A stretch of 64,000 bases of DNA from Arabidopsis thaliana (GCF_000001735.4 NC_003074.8:9548101-9612100), one strand, 5' to 3'. Counted from the stretch's first letter, positions 1 to 11,641 are shown. Numbers and translations are program-made. The notes: a model not told the origin generated them from the sequence alone.

Positions 1-185
1 TATTCAAAGTTTTATATTCTAGATAAAATTCTCCAATGTTATGTTCAATCAAACTTTTAATTATATTCTTGTTTTGATCATACCTTAATTGACTAACATT
101 ATCCCTTAGGATTCTTGTAGGTTTTTTATTTTATGAGATTCCATGTGTGAATTTTCTAAGGTTTTCAGTGTTTTTGTTTATATAG

Positions 186-1086
186 TCAAAAGCTACTGTT
201 GGATATGTTGGACAAGCATTGCATTCACATAAACGAAGCAATCACCGAGGAGCACAATAAACATGAGTCTCATCATCAGCCGTATTCTTCTTATGATTTC
301 GTGTATCTCCCCATGGATTTCAAGTAATCGAGCATCGAAATTCAATGACATATAGTTTTTTTTTTTTTGTCAAAATTCAATGACATATAGTATTTGTTAT
401 ATTTATAGCTAAAATCATAACTCTTTTCTTTGTTGTGATATTAGCAACAAGTGCAATGTTGGTTATGGGTTTGTGAACATGACATCTCCGGAAGCAGCTT
501 GGAGGTTTTACAAGGCATTTCATGGTCAGCGTTGGGAGGTTTTTAATTCGCATAAGATTTGCCAAATCACATATGCGAGAGTTCAGGTATAATATACACA
601 TTAATGTTTTGAAATGGCAAACTAAATAAACTTGAAATGGTCACAATGTGTTTATTTTGTTAAACCAACGTCTTGAATTTTATGATAAGTATGATGATAT
701 GGTCACAATTGTGTTTGCTTGACAAAAAAAAAAGGTCACAATTGTGTTTATTTTGTTACTTTTGATCGCCAATAAAGGGTTTGGAGGATCTAAAGGAACA
801 CTTCAAGAGCTCGAAATTTCCATGCGAGGCTGAGCTATACCTGCCGGTGGTCTTCTCGCCTCCACGAGATGGGAAGCAGTTAACAGAACCTGTCTCCATC
901 AACATAACCATCAACGGCTGCACCAGACTTAATCATAATCATTTTGAGCAAACAGTCGGTCAAGATCACTTTCTGAGTGGATCATGTTGTGACAGTGACC
1001 ATGATAACAGTCATGAAGATGGATTTTCCGGCAGTAGCGTAGACTGTGGCCGGAGTATCACCGTGGAAGGAGAAACATCTTTCTAG
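186..1086 (+). CDS. TEL1: Mei2-like RNA-binding protein, C-terminal part (TERMINAL EAR1-like)
   Basis: Three exons are visible: 186-323, 445-586 and 778-1086. All introns are GT-AG and the frames join exactly; upstream exons lie outside the window. The encoded part is the C-terminal Mei2-type RNA recognition motif. It runs from QKLLLDMLD through a His-rich insert to [19 protein letters not shown] and [11 protein letters not shown], followed by the [16 protein letters not shown] segment typical of the family. An acidic Ser/Asp-rich tail ends at a TAG. Mei2-like proteins bind RNA, and the TEL subgroup acts in meristems to restrain differentiation (family knowledge). A poly-T tract lies in the 3' flank near 1168. 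Confidence in the family is high; TEL1 as the exact member rests on recall and on the neighbouring CYP86C gene. Confidence 0.88.
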
Positions 1087-2400
1087 GTGTTATCTGTAAT
1101 GTGTATCATCATCATAAGATATAACAAAGTGTAAGTAGACATCATTTTGGTTAGAATTTGTATCTTTTTTTTTTTTTTTTTTTTTGTATGTCTGAATCTA
1201 AAGTTCTTTTTGGTCATGACATGAATTAAATTACGCATGCAAAGTTCTTTTTGGTTATCAACATGAATTAAACGACTCCTGCAAAGTTCTAAAAGGTCAC
1301 ATCTGGATAACTCTTTTTCTTTTCTTTTGATATAATGAAAGTGTAGTAATATTTAGATTTAAGTTCTTACTTTTTAAATACGGATATAAAATTGATAGGA
1401 GACCGAAATTGGGTTGACCTAGGGTAAGAGTTCTTTTTCAGGCAATACCATCTTTGTTCTAGTGTTAGCTGTCTTATTCAGTGACCTGTGAAAGGGACAA
1501 TAGAGGACTCTGTGCTAGTGATGATCACATTCTGTATCTCCCTCTGATTCATGGGGCACTGACACGTGGTCTGATATCCACCTTACTTGGTGCATGGCAG
1601 TGTTGATAGTGATGGTTGACTACAACTTTAATCTTATGATGTTAGAGATATCTTAAGTTTTTTAAAAATGGTTCTTCATTGAAGGATTATGAAATATTAA
1701 AGTGCAATTTAACAATGAAAAATCACTTCTAGGGTATTAATTGAAAGATTTAGGATGTGACTGCAAAGCGTTTTAGAACTTTTAAATGGTTTTAACATTG
1801 CTGAATCATCCTTTACCGGTCATATTTATTTTAAAAGTTGTATATAAGATCCACTAAAAGTTTTTTCTTATTTTACAGCAATTAGTGTACAACTACAAGT
1901 ACAACAACCTTAAGGCAAAAAGACTCCCCCTTAGTGTTTTTTTTCTGTCAACCACAATAAAAATCATCTTGAAAATATAGATTTCGTATAATTTGACCCC
2001 CAAAAAACAGATTGATTTCTTATTTAATAAATTTAAGGTTATAAGTGTGACTTAAAATAGACTATTTTCGTAATACACACACATTAGTTAGAATTTTTAA
2101 AATACATTTTAAACATTAGTTTTTAATATAATATTAATTTAACGTTCAAATCATTTATTGTGAGTGGATCTCAAATAATTAGGTGATAGACAAAATTTAC
2201 AATTACACATAATCCATACAAATTCGTTTCAACACTGAAATACATTTTTCACTTGACACTGAAAAAAAGACAAAAATGAATTTTTTGTTTTCTGTAATGC
2301 ATTTTCAATAGGAAAAATATTGGTGTGTATTCCTTTAACCAAACTGGACAAAAGTGGCCCAAAATCAAAGAGATCCAAATTTTAACCAAATGTTGATTAA
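1087..2400. other. Spacer after TEL1
   Basis: AT-rich spacer holding the presumed TEL1 3' UTR and a poly-T run near 1168-1185. No open frame of note on either strand. A moderately GC-balanced stretch at about 1470-1640 carries C/D-box-like words but lacks a convincing terminal stem. Confidence 0.5.
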
Positions 2401-2404
2401 CAAC

Positions 2405-2492
2405 AATATGGGCCTAAAAAGGGTCCATTAACGACATTCCCTAATTTTGACCTCTCTCTCTATAAAAGCAAGTTCCTTCCGAACCCTAATTC
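2405..2492 (+). promoter_or_regulatory. Promoter-like block: site II, TATA box and telo-box
   Basis: A TGGGCCT site II motif lies at 2409-2415, a TATAAAAG box at 2461-2468 and an AACCCTAA telo-box at 2482-2489, in this order. In Arabidopsis this combination is common in front of ribosomal-protein, translation-related and snoRNA genes. Here no long reading frame follows, so the block probably drives a non-coding or very short-ORF transcript. The motifs are read directly; the function is inferred. Confidence 0.5.
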
Positions 2493-2494
2493 AA

Positions 2495-2870
2495 TAAAAT
2501 CCCCAGTCAAAACTCCTTAGCCGTCAGTTATTTCAATTCTTGTTTTTGTTCTTCGTTTGACAATGTTTTCTTTAGATCGCTTTCGAAAGGCGTTGCGCTC
2601 TTCGTCATAGAGTTTTTGTAACTCTGAAGGGCGTGTCACCGAAAGCGTATAATCAAAAATCTTCAATACGATTCTTTAGGATTTTGCGAAATTCGGATTC
2701 GTTCGAATTAGTAAAAACCTAAGAACCGATGGCTTCTTTTCGTCTCCATCGATTAATCGTATTGAGAAATTTCGAATCTAAAGTTAGATCTAGTTTTTGT
2801 GCGAAATTGATGGATTTAGAATTGGGAAATTGCTTCATAATGGTGAACTCTCTTAGATTATAAAAAGTGA
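2495..2870 (+). ncRNA. Possible structured non-coding transcript with a 15-codon ORF
   Basis: Downstream of the promoter-like block the only early ATG gives a 15-residue peptide (MFSLDRFRKALRSSS) from about 2563. The sequence can fold: CGCTTTCG at 2578-2585 pairs with CGAAAGCG at 2640-2647. Inside that stem, AGAGTT (2609-2614) pairs with AACTCT (2620-2625) around a 5-nt loop. I do not recognise it as a known RNA family. It could be a non-coding RNA, a 5' leader with an upstream ORF, or chance folding. The 3' limit is a guess. Confidence 0.3.
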
Positions 2871-3124
2871 GAGATGTTCAAGTTTCCGGAGCAAATATTA
2901 AACTGGCCAGAATTTAACAGCTCTGTGTTTAAATTTTACTATTTTCACAGTGTTACCTGTCTTCTGGTATATTTCATTAAATTTCATCACCCAATTTTTT
3001 TGTTTTACCTGTTCTCTCACCAACACAAATCTTTGTTTGATTCGTCTTTTTGTTTCGTTATTGATTCCAATTATAAGTTGAAGAATCTACGCTTTAATCA
3101 AAATCAGACTCCAAATTGAACAAA

Positions 3125-3711
3125 TAAATATATGGGCTTTCGATTGATTTATAGGCCCAATACTTTTGTAAAAGGGCCTATTGAAAAACGGTGGGATAAG
3201 GTCAGAAAACATAACAAATTTGGCCAACTATAAAAATTAAATTCAAAGTTCACCTATTAAAATGGTGGGAAATTGGGAATAGATTAAAAACATACCAATG
3301 CTAAGGATAAATTTGGTTATAAACTGAACCAGAAGATTAAACGTGGTTAATTGGTTGTGGGATTTGAACTAAAAAGATAGTTAAGATTTGACATGCAGAT
3401 TTTGCATTTGTAGCTTCGTTTCTTCCGAGTTCTTTACGACACTGACCTAATAGCACATACATACAATTTGCATTTTCAACTTCAAACATAACGTTTCGTG
3501 TACGTCAAGGTAACGTCGTGTTCTTGAAGTAGACCAGTACCCTTAAACTGTCTGAGTCTCTAAGCGAAAAAAGCACCGAACGCATGATGAATCCTCTCTT
3601 TGAATCTTCGATTTACATGTCTTTACGAAACATTAAACATTAAACCTTGAACTCCAATTTTTCATGTTTATAGTTACTACAAGAGTCACTGAGAAATAAA
3701 TTATACAAAAT
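3125..3711 (+). promoter_or_regulatory. 5' flank of the CYP86C gene, with an inverted pair of site II motifs
   Basis: Two site II-type words face each other: TGGGCT at 3133-3138 and GGCCCA at 3154-3159. A third GGGCC-type word follows near 3173. The rest is AT-rich up to the ATG at 3712. The 81-codon frame at 2874-3119 just upstream has no recognisable domain and biased composition, so I do not call it a gene. Confidence 0.3.
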
Positions 3712-5337
3712 ATGTCTAATGAAAATTCTGTAATGTCATTGATAGATCGCATCTCTGGTCATCTCTGTCTTCAAGATGTATCAATTGCGTTGTTAGGTTT
3801 ATTCCTTTTCGGTTGCTTGCAAGCGAAGTTAACCAACAAAGGCGAACCAGTACAATGGCCTGTGTTTGGGATAACTCCCGAGTTCTTCCTTCATGTTCAC
3901 GATATGTTTGGATGGGTCACCCGATGTTTGACGAAAAGCCGAGGAACGTTTCCTTACCAAGGAATCTGGTTTAGTGGATCTTACGGAGCCATGACTAGTG
4001 TTCCTGCAAACATCGAATACATGCTCAAAACCAATTTCAAGAACTTTCCTAAAGGAGAGTTTTACAAAGAGAGATTCCGTGACTTACTCGAAGATGGTAT
4101 TTTCAATGCGGATGATGAATCTTGGAAAGAACAGAGACGGATCATCATAACAGAAATGCATTCCACTCGCTTCGTGGATCATTCTTTCCAGACGACGAGA
4201 GATTTGATAGAGAGGAAGCTTTTAAAAGTGATGGAGAGTTTCTCCAAGTCACAAGAAGCTTTTGATCTTCAAGAGATTCTTTTACGGTTAACATTTGATA
4301 ATATCTGCATCGCGGGTCTTGGAGATGATCCGGGGACTTTGGATGATGATCTTCCTCACGTTCCATTCGCCAAAGCGTTTGAAGAAGCAACAGAGTCTAC
4401 TCTGTTTCGGTTCATGATTCCGCCTTTTGTGTGGAAACCAATGAAGTTTTTCGATATAGGGTATGAGAAAGGGCTTAGGGAAGCGGTTGAGACGGTTCAC
4501 AACTTTATCGACAAGATGGTTGTTGAACGAATCGCGATGCTTAAGGACCAAGGAACATTAGCGAATAGCAAATCCGATGTCCTCTCGAGGCTAATACAGA
4601 TCGAAAGTCACAAAAGAGGCGATGAAAATGATCGATTCACCGCCAAGTTTTTCAGACAGTTCTGCACAAGCTTCATCTTAGCCGGACGAGACACGAGTTC
4701 CGTCGCGCTTACTTGGTTCTTCTGGTTGATAACAAAACACCCGGAAGTCGAAACCAAGATCCTTCACGAAATCAGAGAAATCTTGAACCAAAGAGAGAAG
4801 AACAAGTACAAGCTTGATGAAACCGGAGAAAAGGAGAGTTCTCGTCACTTCACAGTCAAAGAACTTAACGATATGGTTTATCTACAAGCAGCATTGTCAG
4901 AATCTCTTAGACTCTATCCACCAATTCCAATGGAAATGAAACAAGCGACCGAGGAAGATGTGTTTCCGGATGGAACTTTCTTGAGAAAAGGCTCAAGGGT
5001 TTACTTCTCAGTCTATGCAATGGGAAGGATGGAATCGATTTGGGGAAAAGACTGTGAAATGTTCAAACCAGAAAGATGGATACAAGGAGGGCAATACGTG
5101 AGTGATGATCAGTTTAAATACGTCGTGTTCAATGCAGGTCCAAGACTTTGTTTAGGGAAAACATTTGCTTACTTGCAGATGAAAATGGTGGCTGCTTCGA
5201 TCTTGCTGAATTACTCAATCAAGGTTGATCAAGATCATGTTGTTGTTCCGCGAGTAACAACGACTTTGTATATGAAACATGGTCTTAAGGTCAGGATTAC
5301 ACCGAGATCTCTAGAAGAGAAGAAGCAAGATTCATAA
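3712..5337 (+). CDS. CYP86C2: Cytochrome P450 of the CYP86C subfamily, fatty-acid omega-hydroxylase type
   Basis: A single intronless frame of 541 residues, the usual length for CYP86. The N-terminus carries a hydrophobic anchor at about residues 22-36. The oxygen-binding motif AGRDTSS starts at about residue 324, the K-helix ExxR is E397-R400 (ESLRLYP), and the heme loop is FNAGPRLCLGK with the thiolate ligand at Cys480. CYP86 enzymes hydroxylate the terminal carbon of fatty acids in the ER for cutin, suberin or sporopollenin; the substrate of this subfamily member is not evident from sequence. The motif set is intact, so the gene looks functional. It converges with the GH5 gene to its right, with about 270 bp between stops. 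The subfamily number is from recall and synteny. Confidence 0.88.
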   Translation: MSNENSVMSLIDRISGHLCLQDVSIALLGLFLFGCLQAKLTNKGEPVQWPVFGITPEFFLHVHDMFGWVTRCLTKSRGTFPYQGIWFSGSYGAMTSVPANIEYMLKTNFKNFPKGEFYKERFRDLLEDGIFNADDESWKEQRRIIITEMHSTRFVDHSFQTTRDLIERKLLKVMESFSKSQEAFDLQEILLRLTFDNICIAGLGDDPGTLDDDLPHVPFAKAFEEATESTLFRFMIPPFVWKPMKFFDIGYEKGLREAVETVHNFIDKMVVERIAMLKDQGTLANSKSDVLSRLIQIESHKRGDENDRFTAKFFRQFCTSFILAGRDTSSVALTWFFWLITKHPEVETKILHEIREILNQREKNKYKLDETGEKESSRHFTVKELNDMVYLQAALSESLRLYPPIPMEMKQATEEDVFPDGTFLRKGSRVYFSVYAMGRMESIWGKDCEMFKPERWIQGGQYVSDDQFKYVVFNAGPRLCLGKTFAYLQMKMVAASILLNYSIKVDQDHVVVPRVTTTLYMKHGLKVRITPRSLEEKKQDS

Positions 5338-5607
5338 ATATAGAAGAAACAAACAGCTAAACTGTGAAGTTGTTACTGAAATACACATAAATAATCTTTG
5401 TTAGTAAAATGTACAGTGTGTGTATTATGTGTAATTCAGATCAAATGTTATATACAAAGAAAAAATTGCAATCATAAGGTATAAACTTTGAGTTAGGTGC
5501 ATACGCATTTCAACTATGTGAAAGCTAAATGTGTCCAATCTGGTATAGCCGATCCAAAAACCAAACTCGAAAAGGAAATGAACCGATTTCTTCTCTTGAT
5601 GACCTTG

Positions 5608-7511
5608 TTAAACTGATAAAGATTTCTGAAGAAATGTCTTGGAGTATAGACTAATTTGAAGAAAAGGTTTTGGTCTAGACCGTCTTCTCGTGCTAGTAAC
5701 AAGCTTAAACCACTGGCTTCTCGGATCGCAACTCGAGTTTCCTCGTAAACATTTGCAGCTATTCGTCACAATGTTGTTATTCTCCGTATCCACATCCAAA
5801 CAAACAGAGAATCCATTCTTTGTTATAGAAGAGAGTTGCATCTTCGAGTCAGAAAAAAGTTTCCATTTCGAACAGTAAGATTCAGAGAAAAACAGACGTA
5901 GCTTAACAGACTTTCCTTTCTCATAAGCTTTTAAACAGAGGATTTGTTCTTCTGCTAGTGATAAAACTCGATGAGAAGAAAGTCTCCAGCTTTCTGATCT
6001 ATTGCAAGAACCAAGCTTTAGTTGAAACAATGATTTTCTTACAATGCAAAGTCCAGTTGAAGGATGGAACATTATTTTCTTTGGTTGAGTTTCCATTAGC
6101 CCTGGTCCTGAATATTGCAAATTTGTTATTGATCAAGATCATATAAAACAAAAGTAAGTTTGAAAAAACAAATTGTGTACCTATAAAAGGAGTCTGAATT
6201 GCAGATATCATCTGCAAAATGGTTGAGTTCCTTATGCTAGACCAATTAAAATCCAAAACTCCATAAGATTCATCTGATCCAATACTTTTCTCTCTTATAT
6301 AATAGCTTCCTGCAAGAGTCCATAGTGACCAATCTAGATCACGATCAGCTGCTAAAGCCATAAAACAACTTAGAAACTTATTGTCGTTTGCATTGTTTCC
6401 TCTTTGATCAATCCCAAACTCGCTCACAAACAACGGTATCCCTTTCTCGAGCAAAAACCCCGACATTTTCATCATCTTCTCGGTTTCTTTCCCGCAAATC
6501 TTGTTCAAGTTATCTCCTTCCCAAGTATTCCAAAATCCATACCAATGTATCTCAAACACCACTTTCCTCCTGAAGCTAACTTCAAAGGGTCTCTCTCGGA
6601 GAAACGATAAGTCAGTAGCGTAATTTAAACCCGAGACAATAACAAGAACATTCGGATTCACTGAGTGGACCGCTTCAGCGCCTTCTCTCATATACTTGTA
6701 CCAATCTTTAATGTTCTGTTTAGGGCCTCTAAGCTCATTCCTTAAACTCATACCAACCACATTTGATGAAACATTAGCAAACATTGATGCCATTTTTTTT
6801 AACCCTTTGATCCAAACTTGAGGGTTTAAATGTTTATCGCCGAAAAACCCGTTTCCATCATTGTCACTACAACACCAACCAGGTTGGCTTATGTGATTGT
6901 CTAAGATAACCATTACTCTATGCTTTTCAAGACAATACACTACTTCCTGTTTTAAGAGAAAGAACAACAAATTTCTCATCTTTCTTGATCCTGAAACCCT
7001 AATTAATAGATTACAAACTAGACAAGAATTCAAGAATCCTAAGAAGAAGATAGAAAAGTCAAAACCTTTCCAGGGAAATTCTGAAAAAGGTAAACATTTT
7101 ATCGAGTTTTGTTACCTGGAAAGCTTTGATTAGAGGAAGATCAAGAATCGTTGGATTGTGAGTTTGAAAACCAGAAACAGCTTCAAAGAGACGAAACTTG
7201 CGGAGTGATTGTCTCACTGTCATAAAAGCAGAGAAAGATTCATCGGTGGCTAAGTAGAGAGGCCAAGTCAATCTAACGCAATTGAAACCCATTGAGACTA
7301 TCTTCTCTGCGATCGCATCCAACGGCTGCTTGCTAAGCCCTTCAGCCACCGCGGTTTCGAGATGCGACGGCCAGTTGACGCACGTGAGTTTCACGCGCCG
7401 CCCTTTGTTGCCGTCGTCGACGATCCAGCGTGAGTCGGTGGAGGGAGGGAAAGCGAAAGTGGTGATGACGTAGGGAAGAAGAAAGACAGAGATGAAGAAG
7501 AATTTTTCCAT
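5608..7511 (-). CDS. Secreted GH5 cellulase-like glycoside hydrolase with a lectin-like C-terminus
   Basis: Three exons on the minus strand: 7116-7511, 6181-6946 and 5608-6107, with GT-AG borders and phases 0 and 1. They give 553 residues. I chose the ATG at 7511 because it starts directly before a signal peptide (MEKFFFISVFLLPYVITTFA); an in-frame ATG 8 codons earlier is less likely. The (alpha/beta)8 GH5 catalytic domain follows: acid/base Glu203 in GMSLRNELRGP and nucleophile Glu308 in FVSEFGID. From about residue 390 a ricin-B-like beta-trefoil segment ends in CDPRSQWFKLV and a basic tail. The family cleaves beta-1,4 glucan or mannan in the cell wall. Recalled as At3g26130. It is paralogous to the gene at 11.6-15.0 kb. 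Confidence 0.85.
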
Positions 7512-8904
7512 TTGGTTTATCTCTCTCTGTTTCATTTGGTTGGTGTTAATCCCTAATTAGTTTTGTAAGAAGTGGAATGTTCGTATGATTTTAGTATATT
7601 TAATTTAATTATGTCTAATCTTGTACATTATGTTTTCGTAATCATGGTTCTTAATATTTTAATATTTTTTTAGACCAACTACTTTATTTATTGTTTGAGA
7701 TTTTTTATAATACTCCTACTATTTATGTTTGCATTAGTGAAATTGGTTTAAATATCATAAGTTTTTTTTTTTTGGTGTTTGTTGTTTTGAAAAGAAAGAT
7801 TTGAAGTGTTTTGGTTCTTAAAAAATTTAGTTACAACATTTGTATGAACATAAAGAGAAGACATATAAAGCAAAGTGTATATAGCAAAGAACACATAAAC
7901 GTGTAAGAAAGAACACAAATATACAAGTCGAAGAATCCAGAAACAACACAACAACAACAACACATTGTAATCTCTCTATCTATACAAAGTTAATAGAAGG
8001 CACAAACTATGCAAAGAAGCCAATCTTCTCTATCTTGCTGCTTGTTTCAACTCTTCTTGCCAATCGTTCTCTACACCGGCTCATTTTGCATTGCCTACAC
8101 CTTCACTCTAGTTTTCGTCTGTCTTGATTCAAACCATAAACGGAGTGGCAAATCAACCCAGAAAATTTAAAAAATTGGTGTGAATATCAACAACAGTCAT
8201 ACGAAACTACAGGAAAAAACGGATCACGGTTTAGGTTTATGGTTTGAAAGTTATAGCCAATTTACCAAGACAGAGCCGGAAGGTAACAAACCTGCAAGCA
8301 GCCAACTTTGGAAGCAATTTCCCATCAAACAGCAAGGAACTAGAAGATGATCTTTATGTCCTTGGAAAGATCTCGCTTTCAAGTTTCCAAAACATCTTTC
8401 AAGTCTAAAACACAATATCTATAGCCAACATTAGAGGAAACGAATCAATCATATCTACCAAATCACTATTAAATTCAAGTGTTCAGTTTCAGTTTCAGTT
8501 TCAGTTTCAACACAAAGAACTCTAGAGACTAGCATTCAATTTACTGAGACACTTTCCATCTCATAACTTCAGTTTAGACACACAATTAAATGCAGATTAC
8601 CAACAATATGCACTTCAATAGTTAAAACATACCCGAGATTCAATAGTCAACAACAGATTAATAGTCTATTTTTCAGATGATTTGAACTTGAAGCAAAACC
8701 AACCACCAATAATTCATAATTGATAAACTTAAAGCAGACTCACATTGACACCAGCTGCTGTAGCATCCTAGAAAAAGCTACAGAACAGAGACATGATAGC
8801 TACAAGTGAAACAGTTTGACACAGATGATGCAGGATATCTTAGAATAACCAGAAAAAGCTATGCGCTACTAGGAGAGCTTTTATGAGAAAATATGTATAC
8901 TCAC
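7512..8904. other. Spacer with a (CAGTTT)n microsatellite and a 53-codon ORF
   Basis: Contains the 5' flank of the GH5 gene, then AT-rich DNA. A hexamer microsatellite with unit CAGTTT lies at 8484-8509, about four copies. A plus-strand ORF at 8009-8170 encodes 53 residues with a hydrophobic centre (about residues 15-41) and a basic tail. It has no recognised family and may be chance. Degraded 3' parts of the adjacent JmjC relic could lie here, but I could not identify them. Confidence 0.35.
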
Positions 8905-9393
8905 CAACCTTCATGAATACTGCATCATAGTGGGTACTTGATCGAGCTTCTGCAGAATTCATCCAAAAGTTGATAGAAGAAAGTGGCTTTGCCTCTAAAA
9001 ATGTGGGCTGCATCAATTCAGATAAATGATGTTAAGAAAGTTCAAGTAAGCAGCTTTGCAGAAATAAGAGTTGAAAGAATTACGCTTACCGTTCCTTTTA
9101 TCACTCATATGCTGCTTGCAGAATCTAATAAAATCCAAGAACGGCAATGACACCTATAGGACACAGATAATTTTTTTTTTAAAAGCAGAACCATAAACAA
9201 TAAGAACTCAAATCAGCTAATTTCCTGCTAGGTTGCTAGCCAATCTGTTCAATAAATGAGAAATGTTTTACCCTCTCATGGCTTCTGATATCACCATTAA
9301 AACATGGAGCCGTCCTCGAAAGCATTGCCTCTACTTCAACTGAACCTACACGTTCCTTCACAAGAGGATTCCATCGAAATTAGAGGAAGCCAT
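8905..9393 (-). pseudogene. Broken fragment of a JmjC/cupin_8-type 2-oxoglutarate oxygenase gene
   Basis: Three minus-strand exon pieces are visible: 9272-9393, 9090-9153 and 8905-9007, with GT-AG-like borders. In the frame starting near 9361 the first two read VKERVGSVEVEAMLSRTAP, then GDIRSHERVSLPFLDFIRFC across the first junction. The third reads FLEAKPLSSINFWMNSAEAR and STHYD. These match, from memory, the plant JmjC-domain protein family around JMJ31 (At5g19840-like), in which HxD of the THYD region binds Fe(II). Breaks: the ATG at 9393 (MASSNF) is out of frame with the rest and runs into a stop. The second and third pieces do not join in frame, which suggests lost exons. After STHYD the sequence departs from the family. 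It is a truncated duplicate with no complete catalytic core. Confidence 0.65.
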
Positions 9394-10103
9394 GGCTGAT
9401 GATCTAAGAAGGATTTTCGAGAAAAGGGAAGAGATTTAAAAGGAATCGAAACAGAAAAAAATTGATCGGCGAAATGACCGAGAGAGAAATTTTTTGAGAG
9501 AAACAAAAGAAATTTGATTTTGTTTTTTCTTTTTTCGAAAAAAAACAAATGAGCGACCAATCAGTGCCTGCCACGTAAGATGAAACTGAGTATCAGAAGT
9601 ATCAATGGGCTGATACGGCTCAGCCCAATTTTCTGTATTTGGTCTATTAAAAAATTATAAATGGGCTACTGATACTCTAAAAATATGAGCTATGTACATG
9701 GTCTAATGCTCAAGTAACGCTCAAAAGAGTGATATGATACGGTTTAGTTCAGATTATGTCTAGTTATTATGTTTGCGTAATCTTGATTCTTAATTTTTTT
9801 TGAAAGGCGAACTGCTTGTTTGGATATTGGAAACTTTTTATCATCTGAAAGTATATATTTGGGACTAAAATCTATGTTCTAACCTTATTATGATTTTTTT
9901 TATTAATATAGTTATCTTATAAATGTCCAATTAAAAATATTTGTTACAATAATTCCAGTCTTAAAATAATATATCAAAAATAAAACAGGAGAATAACCAT
10001 AAACTAATAGCATAATAACGTTATATTCCATTTAATAGTAACATACACAAAATAAAGTTTACAACTTAATGAGTTACCTTTCTTGTTTTTTATAAGAACT
10101 TAA
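9394..10103. other. Spacer, AT-rich
   Basis: Left part is the presumed promoter and leader side of the JmjC relic (pyrimidine-rich on the minus strand, 9394-9545). A 74-codon minus-strand frame here is an artefact of that low-complexity leader. The remainder is AT-rich with site II-like GGGCT words near 9608-9635 and nothing further that I can recognise. Confidence 0.4.
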
Positions 10104-11581
10104 CTAGATCATAACCCGTGCTATACAGCACGGACATTAATATTTTGTATAAATTAAATTGTATACTTTATTATGTTTGCTATATTTGTCAAAATTTAGT
10201 AAAATATATTCAATTATAATTAAATTTATTAAAACTTAATAAATTTAAAAGTTTTTTTTGTTTGGAGACGCACTATCTACATATAAAATACCCGTTTCTA
10301 TTTTTTTGAGTATTTTTAGGGCCTGAAACTTTTTATCCAAACTGACCCAAACCCAACTGGACCCGACCCGAACCAGATATTTAGAATTATTCTATTAGGT
10401 AGTAAATCATATACCCATTAATTCCAAACCCGAACGGGTTCTACCCGAACTCAAATGGATTACTCATATGTCCAGCCCTATTCTCTGATTTAATTATCTA
10501 AAAAATTCCAATAAAACATATGTTTTGCTGACTACTTTTTATTCAAAAAATTTTACATCCTCTTCTGCCAAAATCATTTCATAAGACATCCCAAAACCCT
10601 TGGAATAATGATTACATGAATGAAAAATCCTAATTTGAATATACCAAGAGGTTTTGAAAGGTTTTAAGTTTTTGATAAGTGTGTATGTGAGAAGGTACAT
10701 CCATCGTGATGGTAATCTGCTTATTTATAATTTTAACTTGCATTATACAGCAGGTAGGCTTATATTTTAGTTAAACTAAAAACTTTTATTGTAAAGTTGA
10801 TTACAAATATATGATATTATTTTATTTGATTTTAAATGTATAGTAAACTGCGAGTTGTATATGTTTTGTTGATATTATTTATATTGTTTAGTGTTTAAAA
10901 TTATATACTTGTATTTTGATTGTTAATTTTAGAGTTTCACCTGTAGTATACCATCTTGTATTAATATTGATTTAAACCCGTCAATTCTAGGATTTTCCTG
11001 CTTGTATTAAAAATTGAATCACATCATACACATTAAAAAATCTAATATGTTATTAATTATTGTAGTATATAAGATTATAAATTTTAAAATAATATGTATG
11101 AAATTGAATATAAATATTCAAATTATGACACAGTACTCAGTAAAAAAATTTCTTAAATCTACTTTTGACCCGTTATAGTATTTTTTCATGTATTGAACAG
11201 TTTATATTCGTTTTTAAAAATTCAAATTGTGGCATATGCGAAAAAACTCTAATTATTTTTTTATAACGATGATATTATTTTTTCGCAAAAATAGAATCAT
11301 ATAAAGATGAGAGGTGAAGTATAATAATTAATAAAAAATTAATATGATAATTTAGATATCAAATCTAATTTGTTGATTTTAATTGGTTACTTTTTTGGAA
11401 ATTAATAATGTATTTCGTTTTTGAGTTAAATTTAATTAATTAAATTAATATTTGATTTTTTAATTTTTAAAGAAATAAATTAATTTACTCTTTAAAATTT
11501 TATTTCTAATGGCATACCTATGTAATTACTTACAAAAAATAAGGTTATATTTAAAATGTACTTTCCAAATAATATAGTAGA
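10104..11581 (-). mobile_element. Non-autonomous Helitron-like element
   Basis: Read on the minus strand, the 3' end shows a hairpin with 7-bp arms (CCGTGCT at 10116-10122 against AGCACGG at 10127-10133). It is followed 8 nt later by CTAG (10107-10104) and then T, the classic Helitron terminus and insertion site. The 5' end at about 11581 reads TCTACTATATTATT, like the starts of Arabidopsis AtREP Helitrons. The base before it is T rather than the expected A, so that border is approximate. The interior is very AT-rich with no coding sequence. A stretch near 10935-10980 resembles 28353-28395, which suggests a second relic of the same family. Confidence 0.5.
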
Positions 11582-11641
11582 ATGAGTTTCTTAACCGTTA
11601 TTTAAATATGAGATGAATAATCTATATTAATTTAAACCTCA

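Noticed and set aside
1508-1566. C/D-box snoRNA candidate (GTGATGA, then CTGA twice)
   Set aside because: The boxes are present, but there is no terminal stem and no recognisable guide; spacing fits only loosely.
2874-3119. 81-codon ORF MFKFPEQILN...
   Set aside because: Phe/Tyr-rich composition typical of AT-rich DNA, no domain, no splice context.
9336-9560. 74-codon minus-strand ORF at the 5' side of the JmjC relic
   Set aside because: It overlaps a pyrimidine-rich leader; the JmjC-like frame in the same DNA is a different one.
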